From positions 1 to 26,816 of the IMG/VR virus record IMGVR_UViG_3300031952_000114: a stretch of 26,816 nt of DNA. One strand, 5' to 3'. The position numbers and the translations under genes were made by a program. Of this stretch, positions 20,833 through 26,816 are shown one piece after another (position 1 is the stretch's first letter; each line of letters begins with the position of its first letter). Source of the stretch: a virus. The notes beneath the pieces were generated by a model. It was not told the origin of the DNA. It saw only the letters and a program-made list of their open reading frames with translations, and made no database searches.

Positions 20833-21240
20833 GTGATTGATATAGGCATAACAACTGAAGAATTCATCGAAGCGTTTCGTCAGGCCTGCGAGGATATGGT
20901 ACAGAAGGTGATCGAGAAGAACTCGGACTACACGGGTGACTCGGCAAACCCTTTCGAGACCTTCGAGGCTTGCGAGGCTCTTCGTATTTGTTCTGCCGAG
21001 ACGGGCCTTCTTACCCGGATCGTAGAAAAAGTAAAACGGGTAGACGGGCTGCTAAAAAAAGGCTCTCGTCTTGTGCACGACGAGCCCATTCAGGAGACCT
21101 GCCTCGACATCGCCAACCAAGCCATAATCCTGCTTATCCGGCAGAATTTCGTCGCACGACTTGCCGCTATAGCCCCCATCGACGGTAGTAAGTTTGTTCT
21201 TTCCGATATGCCCCCACCAATCAACTTCAAAGGGCAGTGA
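20833..21240 (+). CDS. DUF1599-like (MazG-like) nucleotide-modification-associated protein, 135 aa
   Basis: The GTG start (GAGGGT upstream) follows the previous stop by 2 nt. The pattern fits the DUF1599 family of small helical proteins: KNSDYTGDSANPFETF (29-44), AETGLLTRIVEKVKRVDGLL (about 56-75), then VHDEPIQETCLDIANQAIIL with the acidic residues that in related all-alpha nucleotide-binding folds hold a metal ion. A role in nucleotide turnover or base modification would be expected from the family. Its place between neck genes is odd, as such genes usually lie with replication genes. Expressed late, it may be packaged or act on the nucleotide pool. Confidence 0.6.
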   Translation: MIDIGITTEEFIEAFRQACEDMVQKVIEKNSDYTGDSANPFETFEACEALRICSAETGLLTRIVEKVKRVDGLLKKGSRLVHDEPIQETCLDIANQAIILLIRQNFVARLAAIAPIDGSKFVLSDMPPPINFKGQ

Positions 21241-21243
21241 CAT

Positions 21244-22110
21244 ATGGCCGGAGTGCTAAGAAGAATCCAGTTCGAGAGTATTGCTGTGACCATACTGTCG
21301 ACCGGGCAGATACCTCGCATTCTCATCAAATGGAAGCTGGAGCCAACCTCGCAAAAGCTATCCAACCTCAAATTCTTTGTGGATCGCGGGGAGAGCCCTA
21401 CGGAGATGCACCAGCTCAACGCGTCACCAATTGCTGCCAAAGGCCTGGATGAATACGTCGACCATACGGCAAACGTAACGGACCTCGATAAGATTTACTA
21501 CTTCCGTGTCCGTGCGGTGGAGTTCCAGGGCGCAACGCCGGTTCAGACATTTACCTCCCCAAGCACGACCTGGGATGGCGACCTGGATTTGGTGGGGCTC
21601 TACATCGTTGAGGAACACCTCTTTGCGCACCGCTGGGTCTACGGTGTGCCGGTCATGATTTACAAGAAGCGTCGCGATGGGGTCTATTGCCCAGAGTGCT
21701 GGGATGATGTTCTGCAGCGTGTGGCTAAAAGCAATTGCCGGACCTGTTACGGCACTGGGCGCCTTGATGGTTTCTACGCCCCAATCGAAGCGTGGATGAG
21801 CCTTGAACCCGATCCAAAGATGGAGCAGGTCGTCGACTGGGGAAAGCGGCAGCAGGGGCAGACGGACATCCAGTTCACCAACTACCCTTTGCTGTCGGTA
21901 GATGACCTCATTGTGGAGCTCAAACCGAATAAATTCTGGAAGGTCTCCATTGTGAGGGCTCCTGAGAAAAACAGGACTGTAATACTTCAGCTCTGTAGGC
22001 TCGATGCGGTAAACCCATCGGACGTCGAATACAAGATCCCTGTGCCTGATGACAGGCGCCGCATTTTGCTCGAAGAGTCAGATCAGCGAGAGAAGGAAAG
22101 GGAATTTTGA
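21244..22110 (+). CDS. Virion protein with fibronectin-III-like domain and zinc knuckle, 288 aa
   Basis: The ATG is 3 nt after the previous stop. Residues 10-100 look like a fibronectin type III fold (SIAVTILSTGQIPRILIKW, then DKIYYFRVRAVEFQGATPVQ). Residues 145-180 hold two CxxC pairs, YCPECWDD and NCRTCYGTG, typical of a zinc ribbon. The C-terminal part is beta-rich (SVDDLIVELKPNKFWKVSIV), followed by a charged helix. It precedes tagged and connector genes on the way to the tail sheath, so a neck or tail-completion role is likely. Domain calls are from pattern only; the precise family is unknown. Confidence 0.55.
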   Translation: MAGVLRRIQFESIAVTILSTGQIPRILIKWKLEPTSQKLSNLKFFVDRGESPTEMHQLNASPIAAKGLDEYVDHTANVTDLDKIYYFRVRAVEFQGATPVQTFTSPSTTWDGDLDLVGLYIVEEHLFAHRWVYGVPVMIYKKRRDGVYCPECWDDVLQRVAKSNCRTCYGTGRLDGFYAPIEAWMSLEPDPKMEQVVDWGKRQQGQTDIQFTNYPLLSVDDLIVELKPNKFWKVSIVRAPEKNRTVILQLCRLDAVNPSDVEYKIPVPDDRRRILLEESDQREKEREF

Positions 22111-22403
22111 TGCATGCATTTTGGGTTGGATTCGAAAAGCGTGCCGGAAGCCTGCTGGGGGCGATGCCTGGTATAACCTCAGGGCTTCGCACCACAAAGT
22201 CGTTTGGCAAGATCCGGTCTGCACAGCCTAAGTCGGGGATATCCATCGGCGCTCGGTCTTTGGCCAGCCCCATTCCGGGACCGCCCACAGCGAGTGCGGT
22301 AAAGGCCGGGATTCCTGGGGCAACCGCGTCCTCCGTAGGGCGTAATGGCATACCTAAGCCGCCTATGCAGTACGGGGCAGGCCTGCAAGGGAGCTACATA
22401 TGA
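22110..22403 (+). CDS. Short Gly/Pro-rich protein with FWVGF tag, 97 aa
   Basis: The ATG overlaps the previous stop by 1 nt (TGATG), with AAAGGGA upstream. It starts MHAFWVGFEKRAGSLLG, the clearest copy of the tag with a K-x-A end. The body is Gly/Pro/Ser/Ala-rich and probably disordered (SLASPIPGPPTASAVKAG), with no predicted domain. Its stop overlaps the next ATG. A cleavable targeting leader on a disordered cargo or spacer is the simplest reading, but the role is unknown. Confidence 0.6.
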   Translation: MHAFWVGFEKRAGSLLGAMPGITSGLRTTKSFGKIRSAQPKSGISIGARSLASPIPGPPTASAVKAGIPGATASSVGRNGIPKPPMQYGAGLQGSYI

Positions 22404-22561
22404 GGTCCAAGGATCTGGTAGGAATGGTCAAATACGGGTCTTATGCGGACGCATTTAAAGACGTGGCCAAGCAGATGGAAAAGCAGCAAAAAGTGGTCGT
22501 AAAGAAGCTCAAGAAAGATGTCCAAAAGAGATCCGCACCCGTAACCCCGCCCAAACTTTGA
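22400..22561 (+). CDS. Small basic coiled-coil-like protein, 53 aa
   Basis: The ATG overlaps the previous stop (ATGA), so translation is coupled. The product is a single charged helix, rich in Lys and Gln in the middle (DVAKQMEKQQKVVVKKLKKD), with a Pro-rich tail. The heptad-like spacing of hydrophobic residues suggests a short coiled coil. It ends 12 nt before a strong terminator. It has no tag and no K-x-A match. Function unknown. Confidence 0.5.
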   Translation: MRSKDLVGMVKYGSYADAFKDVAKQMEKQQKVVVKKLKKDVQKRSAPVTPPKL

Positions 22562-22616
22562 TTAAGCACGACAGGGACACGGTGTCCCTTTTTTTGGCCC
22601 CACCTAAACTTTGATT
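22551..22616. repeat. 13-bp direct repeat flanking a terminator
   Basis: CCAAACTTTGATT (22551-22563) and CTAAACTTTGATT (22604-22616) differ at one position and bracket the terminator at 22573-22595. The left copy includes the end of the 53-aa gene. Confidence 0.7.
22573..22595 (+). terminator. Intrinsic terminator within the structural operon
   Basis: AGGGACA pairs with TGTCCCT (22573-22579 and 22583-22589) around CGG, followed by a T run to 22595. It separates the neck genes from the connector, sheath and tube genes. Confidence 0.7.
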
Positions 22617-22627
22617 GGATATGACCG

Positions 22628-23290
22628 ATGGGAGCAGATGACAGGATAAACCCTTTGCTCGACGGCGCTGACACCGGCTATGGCATCCGGCGGCAGTCCA
22701 TAGCAAAAGGCAGCAAGATCCCGAATGTAGCTATATTTGTGAAGCGAACCGCGCTAGAATTTCTGCAGATCCTCTTTTCGCAAAGAGAGGTGGGATCCTT
22801 ACATTACGATCAGGACCCAGGCAGAAGCGATATCATCATTTCGGACGTCCACGCGGTAGACCTGAAGACTGTGGGCGCCCGTCCAGCAATCATCGCCATT
22901 CGTGGCCCCCTATCCTTTCAAGGGATGGGTCTTGGGGGTAATGCCCTTGAGAAACGGGACACGCGAACCGGCAAGTACACCTTCAATGACATCCTCACCG
23001 GGTCAGTGGCTTTAAACTGTATAAGTCGAGAAGGCTTGGAAGCTGAACAGATTGGGCACCTAGTGTTCAACTCGTTTAAGTACTTCCAGCCGGTCTTGCG
23101 TAAGCTCGGTTTTCTTTCGATAAAAAGCCTAAACATCGGTGGTGAGGCGCTCATTGAGCAAGAGGGCGGGGACGACAAGACCTACCTTGTGCCCATCCTT
23201 CTTACCGTACAAGTGCAGGACAGATGGACACTGGATTCGAATGTTGAGAAGCGACTGTCGCAGATTCTGATCGAAACGCTCATCGATTGA
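22628..23290 (+). CDS. Putative tail terminator/connector protein, 220 aa
   Basis: The ATG at 22628 has only a weak TTGGAT-type site. An ATG 7 nt earlier is in a frame that closes at once. The protein mixes helices (FVKRTALEFLQILFSQ, LVFNSFKYFQPVLRKLGFL) and strands (LVPILLTVQVQDRWTL), ending in a helix. The gene directly before the sheath gene in myoviruses often encodes a tail terminator or tail-completion protein, and the alpha/beta order here is compatible. It follows a terminator, so its expression must depend on read-through or a promoter I cannot see clearly. Confidence 0.5.
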   Translation: MGADDRINPLLDGADTGYGIRRQSIAKGSKIPNVAIFVKRTALEFLQILFSQREVGSLHYDQDPGRSDIIISDVHAVDLKTVGARPAIIAIRGPLSFQGMGLGGNALEKRDTRTGKYTFNDILTGSVALNCISREGLEAEQIGHLVFNSFKYFQPVLRKLGFLSIKSLNIGGEALIEQEGGDDKTYLVPILLTVQVQDRWTLDSNVEKRLSQILIETLID

Positions 23291-23304
23291 AAAGGAGATT
23301 TTCA

Positions 23305-25776
23305 ATGGCTTATCGTCGTCCTGGAGTGACCGTCGTACAGGAGTTCGTGGACCTTGCCCCCGCTCTTGCAGCGTTTACGCTGCCCAGTGTTTCCGTGGGG
23401 CCGGCTTACCAGCTGGTTGATAACGATGCACTTGGCAACTACATCGGAACCCTGCAAGCCTATGCTTATGCTTCACTGTTAGGAGGGGCGCTTGTCGACC
23501 TCTCTTTTACTGCTGAAGATGAGATGTTCCCCGCGACCAAAAAAGAGATCTCGGCTGTCATCAAAAACACCGTGGTAGAGATTTTGGCCCAACAGGCTAC
23601 AGGCTCGGGTGTTGGAGATGTGCTGTCAGATGTGACCCTCAATCAGTTTGCTAACACCCTTGCTGGCGACACCGTAGTCGTCGAAGAAGTGCTGGCGCTG
23701 ACCATAGTCGCCGCGCAGGTCAACGGTATCTCGACCGACACTGCTGGCCAGCGTAACCGCTTGACCGCAGGCACTGCGAATCAGTTTGCAAATGTCAAAA
23801 GCGGAGACAGCGTAGTCGTTACTGCCGGAACCAACGCAGTTGTGGCAACGTTTACCGTCATCGCCAAGCTGTCGAGTACGATCATTGTACTCAGCGCCAA
23901 CGTCAATGATGGTGTCGGGCCTTCAACGGACACAGCGTTCTCTATTACTGGGAACCGCGGTACGATCAACCAAGGCAACTATAAGGTTAAGACCGTCACT
24001 GACGAAAATAACCTTATACTCGAAACACCCTTCCCTGATACCCCGGAAGCGCCGCTCACCTACTCCATCCGTAGGGCCGTAGGGACCGTGACCTTGGTTC
24101 ACTTGGCAGCACCTGGCAACGGCTTCACCGCCGATGAGTCCGTGGTGACTCTGCCTGCCTCTCTGCAAGTCGTGATTGAGGCAATCCCATACGATATTCT
24201 CACGGGCGCTGTGCAGGCATCCTACCGTGCTCTGCGGACGGATCTTGCAGCAGAAGTTCGCGCGTATGACAACCTTACCGGCGTTGTCGCAGTCATGGGT
24301 GTAGGCAACATCAGCCCGCAAAACCCACTTGGCTATGGCCTCTCGATCATGCTCCAGAACACCGTGACGCCTGTCCATGGTCTGGGCTTGGACGCGAATG
24401 CAGTGGTGGATGAGATCTTATCCTACACGGCAGCTACTGAGGTCTTGCAAACCTCTGACATGTACGCGATCGCGCCCTTGTCACAAAGCCCTGTGGTTCA
24501 CACTCTTTTCAAAAACCACGTCGATCAACTTTCTCAGCCTGCGCGTAAGCAGGAGCGAGTTGTCCTCATCAGCAGCCTTTTGAAGACTGTGCTGGTTCTG
24601 CAGGAGGAGTCGACAACTGTCACCACCGCAAACGGCTCACGGATCATCGTTGCGACCCAAGTCGACGGTAGCGGAAGTTTCGTTGCAAGCCCTGCGACGC
24701 TGAACGACGCCACTCTCGATCAGTTCTTGAACGTGAACGTCGGCGACTCGGTTGTAGTTATCGGCGGCACTAACGTGACCCCCGGAACTTATGCTGTAGC
24801 GACCAAAACAAGCGTGAACGTGCTGATTCTCGCAAGCAATTTTATCACCTCCGGCACCCCGACCGACATCCAGTACTATATCATCCGCCGTGATGGTATC
24901 AGCGTAGGCGGCGCAATCCTCTACGATCGCAACGCATCGTTCATCAGCAATGGTGTCAGCTCTGGTCACTACCTGTCTATCCTTAGCGGGTCGTTAAAAG
25001 GCCGCTACAAGGTTGCCTCCGTGCAGAACGAGAAGCAGCTCACTCTTGCCCCAGCGATTCCTGGCGTCGTTACTCTCGCCACACTGATCAACTATCAGAT
25101 GGACCGGGATATGACGAAGACCGAGCAAGCAGCGAATGTTGCCGGCTACAGCGAAGCCTTCGCTGATCGCCGCGTCGTGCACTGCTGGCCCGATGTGCTC
25201 AAGGCTCCTGTTGGGCAGACGACTGAGAAGGTTCCAGGGTTCTACGGCTGCTGCTCAGTTGCTGGATTGACCACGGGCCTCCCTACTCAGCAAGGTTTTA
25301 CCAACCTTCTGATCTCGGGCTTCCTTGGCTTCGATCACTCAACCAAGTATTTCACCGAAGCGCAGCTTGATACCATTGCAGGCGGCGGCACTATGGTGTT
25401 TGCACAAGAGAGTCCAGATACTCCACTCTTCGTGCGCCATCAGCTGACAACCGATCGTTCTTCGATCAAGTTCCAGGAATTCAGCGTGACCAAAAACGTT
25501 GACTTCATTGCCAAGCACTTGCGAGACACCTATCGGGCCAATATCGGGCAGTTCAACATCATCGACACGACCCTGGACACGCTCAAGACCATCGCCGAAG
25601 GGGAGATTGTCTTCTTCCGAGACACCACTCGCATCCCGCGCTTTGGGGGCGTGGTTCGGAGCGGCAAACTCTCGAGCATCTCGGAGTCTGTCACCCAGAT
25701 TGATACTGTGGACATGCGGTTCAAGTTCAGCATTCCGATCCCGCTCAATAACATTGACATCGTCGTCGAAGTGTAA
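23305..25776 (+). CDS. Tail sheath protein with inserted repeat domains
   Basis: It forms the contractile outer tail tube. I choose the ATG at 23305, with AAGGAG 7-8 nt upstream. The protein is 823 aa, longer than many sheaths. The N-terminus MAYRRPGVTVVQEFVDLAPAL and the C-terminal 250 residues fit sheath proteins (RRVVHCWPDVL, VAGLTTGLPTQQGFTNLLI, FVRHQLTTD, then a final strand FSIPIPLNNIDIVVEV). Three copies of a beta-repeat interrupt it: a short one near residues 104-128, one near 152-240, and one near 460-590. The full copies share QFxNVxxGDSVVVxxGTN. The inserts probably decorate the outer surface. It is followed 14 nt later by the tube gene. Confidence 0.8.
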   Translation: MAYRRPGVTVVQEFVDLAPALAAFTLPSVSVGPAYQLVDNDALGNYIGTLQAYAYASLLGGALVDLSFTAEDEMFPATKKEISAVIKNTVVEILAQQATGSGVGDVLSDVTLNQFANTLAGDTVVVEEVLALTIVAAQVNGISTDTAGQRNRLTAGTANQFANVKSGDSVVVTAGTNAVVATFTVIAKLSSTIIVLSANVNDGVGPSTDTAFSITGNRGTINQGNYKVKTVTDENNLILETPFPDTPEAPLTYSIRRAVGTVTLVHLAAPGNGFTADESVVTLPASLQVVIEAIPYDILTGAVQASYRALRTDLAAEVRAYDNLTGVVAVMGVGNISPQNPLGYGLSIMLQNTVTPVHGLGLDANAVVDEILSYTAATEVLQTSDMYAIAPLSQSPVVHTLFKNHVDQLSQPARKQERVVLISSLLKTVLVLQEESTTVTTANGSRIIVATQVDGSGSFVASPATLNDATLDQFLNVNVGDSVVVIGGTNVTPGTYAVATKTSVNVLILASNFITSGTPTDIQYYIIRRDGISVGGAILYDRNASFISNGVSSGHYLSILSGSLKGRYKVASVQNEKQLTLAPAIPGVVTLATLINYQMDRDMTKTEQAANVAGYSEAFADRRVVHCWPDVLKAPVGQTTEKVPGFYGCCSVAGLTTGLPTQQGFTNLLISGFLGFDHSTKYFTEAQLDTIAGGGTMVFAQESPDTPLFVRHQLTTDRSSIKFQEFSVTKNVDFIAKHLRDTYRANIGQFNIIDTTLDTLKTIAEGEIVFFRDTTRIPRFGGVVRSGKLSSISESVTQIDTVDMRFKFSIPIPLNNIDIVVEV

Positions 25777-25790
25777 GGAGGCATACACAC

Positions 25791-26498
25791 ATGGCTACAA
25801 CGAGCTATAGCAACTGGGACTTCTACAATTTCAGGGTACAGCAAGAGCTGGTTGGGGGTCAGTTTGTGAGCGCCGAGTCCACACTCGTCGCCGCAGGACC
25901 TCCTTCACTTACCAACGCTGGTAAAGACGGATCGGAAGTCGCGTACCCAATCGGCCTGCTTGAGAGTGTGGGGCTCCAGCAGAACCGTCAGCTGCAGCGA
26001 ATCTTTGAGATCGGCTCCACCCGGAGCTACTTTATCCCAGGGCGCACGGTCGGCTCACTTTCGATTGGCCGGACGTTCTACTTCGGACCAAGCCTCCTGC
26101 GTGTCCTCTATGCTTACTACCGCAGTAACCCAGGTACCTTTGACCTGGGCACTAATGCACCTGGTGCGAGCGTGACGTCACCAGAAGGAAGGCGGGATGT
26201 TCCGGATCCCAATGCAGCCCTGCTGGATACTTTCAGTGTTGGGGACCTCAAAGAGCTGAAGCGTAACCCTGGTTACGGCTATCTGCTTATCGACTTGGCT
26301 TCGGACCTGTTCTCGCAGCCAACGGGAATGGCTATCTACTTCAAGGATGCCAACACCGATACCGTCGGCGGTTTTTATCTGGAAGAGGCCTATGTCCAGG
26401 GGCACCAGATGACAATCTCGAGTGGTTCTGTGCTGGTCATGGAAGGTGTTTCGATGCAATATGATCGGATTGTTCCGCTCAACATCGACGCCTTCTAA
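25791..26498 (+). CDS. Tail tube protein
   Basis: It forms the inner rigid tube through which DNA passes. The ATG has AAGGAGG about 9 nt upstream. At 235 aa it is beta-rich (SLSIGRTFYFGPSLLRVLYAY), with a long loop after about residue 110 and a final set of strands (VLVMEGVSMQYDRIVPLNIDAF). Direct placement after the sheath gene is the standard order in myoviruses, which is the main support, together with composition and size. A strong terminator follows, consistent with a sheath-tube transcript. The exact family of the tube was not confirmed by search. Confidence 0.75.
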   Translation: MATTSYSNWDFYNFRVQQELVGGQFVSAESTLVAAGPPSLTNAGKDGSEVAYPIGLLESVGLQQNRQLQRIFEIGSTRSYFIPGRTVGSLSIGRTFYFGPSLLRVLYAYYRSNPGTFDLGTNAPGASVTSPEGRRDVPDPNAALLDTFSVGDLKELKRNPGYGYLLIDLASDLFSQPTGMAIYFKDANTDTVGGFYLEEAYVQGHQMTISSGSVLVMEGVSMQYDRIVPLNIDAF

Positions 26499-26533
26499 GA
26501 AGACCTTTAGTGTAGTGTTTGCGCTATTATATG

Positions 26534-26571
26534 ACGTAACAGTGCTGCTATGCTGCACTGTTACGTTTTTC
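26534..26571 (+). terminator. Strong intrinsic terminator after the tail tube gene
   Basis: ACGTAACAGTGC (26534-26545) pairs perfectly with GCACTGTTACGT (26555-26566) around a nine-base loop, followed by TTTTT. Twelve base pairs make it the strongest hairpin in the window. Confidence 0.85.
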
Positions 26572-26592
26572 CTTTAGCCACAGAGGTATAAA

Positions 26593-26793
26593 ATGGTTTC
26601 TGATTCGTTTTGGGTAGGATTTGAGAAAAGAGCTGTATGGGGGTCAAGTAAGGAGAAGATGGAGGGTGACAAGCCAAAAACATCCACCAAAGTCCCTTCG
26701 ATACTAGCTCCAGTTTACGCACTCCACGCCGCCCTAAAAAATATTTCGCTATTGGATCAACATGGCGAACACAGTAAACATAAAAAGGACTAG
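26593..26793 (+). CDS. Short protein with FWVGF tag, 66 aa
   Basis: The ATG has AGAGG about 7 nt upstream. It begins MVSDSFWVGFEKRAVWG, a full copy of the tag. After a charged linker (SKEKMEGDKPKTSTK), a hydrophobic helix follows (SILAPVYALHAALKNISLL), and a His/Lys-rich end completes it. It is not a typical tail assembly chaperone, which would be expected near this point. The gene lies after the terminator and is followed within 3 nt by another tagged frame, so the two may be a pair of cargo genes. Confidence 0.6.
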   Translation: MVSDSFWVGFEKRAVWGSSKEKMEGDKPKTSTKVPSILAPVYALHAALKNISLLDQHGEHSKHKKD

Positions 26794-26796
26794 CTG

Positions 26797-26816
26797 ATGC
26801 AGCATTTCTGGGTAGG
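26797..26816 (+). CDS. Partial gene beginning with the FWVG tag
   Basis: An ATG 3 nt after the previous stop, with AAAGGAC upstream, opens a frame reading MQHFWVG before the window ends. The tag at the expected position supports a real gene start. Nothing else can be said about the product. Confidence 0.5.

Noticed and set aside
23923-24378. A 151-codon open frame on the - strand
   Set aside because: It is antisense to the tail sheath gene, with no ribosome-binding site and no protein-like pattern.

Overview
This window comes from a tailed bacteriophage with a contractile tail (myovirus type), probably with a large genome. The strongest evidence is on the + strand. An ordered virion module contains a head-maturation-protease-like protein, acidic scaffold-like proteins, a capsid accessory protein, an HK97-fold major capsid protein, neck genes, a tail sheath and a tail tube protein. 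There is no rRNA, convincing tRNA, CRISPR array, insertion sequence or integrase. The host cannot be read from the sequence. Terminase and portal are not recognisable here, so they probably lie elsewhere in the genome.

Layout. Positions 1-6397 carry closely packed - strand genes for replication and takeover: several small unknown proteins, a divergent RNase HII, a possible sliding-clamp-like protein, a P22 antirepressor N-terminal-domain protein, a protein of 15-residue repeats, and a family A DNA polymerase with a 3'-5' exonuclease but no 5' nuclease. A + strand gene for a small exported cysteine-rich protein follows (6470-6763). Next comes a noncoding stretch (6764-7080) with several hairpins, possibly a small RNA. 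A - strand cluster follows (7081-8913): a zinc-ribbon protein, a second zinc-ribbon protein and a GT-B glycosyltransferase. At about 8.95 kb the strand switches. From 8994 to the end everything reads on +, with a likely promoter and terminator before the structural operon that starts at 9451.

Structural operon. 9451-11790 holds three unknown, probably virion, proteins. 11800-13800 is the protease-like protein. 13835-17481 holds scaffold/core-like proteins plus an apparently inserted kinase-like gene. 17512-18970 holds the capsid accessory and major capsid proteins. 19036-20181 is a pair of paralogues. 20191-23290 holds neck and connector candidates, with a DUF1599-type gene among them. 23305-26498 holds sheath and tube. 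Hairpins after the capsid gene, before the connector gene at 22628 and after the tube gene may set relative expression levels.

The most unusual signal is a short N-terminal peptide, F-W-(V/E)-G-F-(E/F)-K-x-A, on at least four complete proteins (and on a fifth cut by the window end) that are otherwise unrelated and scattered through the virion operon. The last part of this peptide, K-x-A after a hydrophobic residue, recurs inside nearly all head-region proteins, including near residue 28 of the major capsid protein. My inference is that K-x-A is the cleavage signature of the phage's maturation protease and that the FWVGF peptide is a removable capsid-targeting tag used to load extra proteins. 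One tagged protein looks like a kinase and sits between two 37-bp direct repeats, as if recently inserted.
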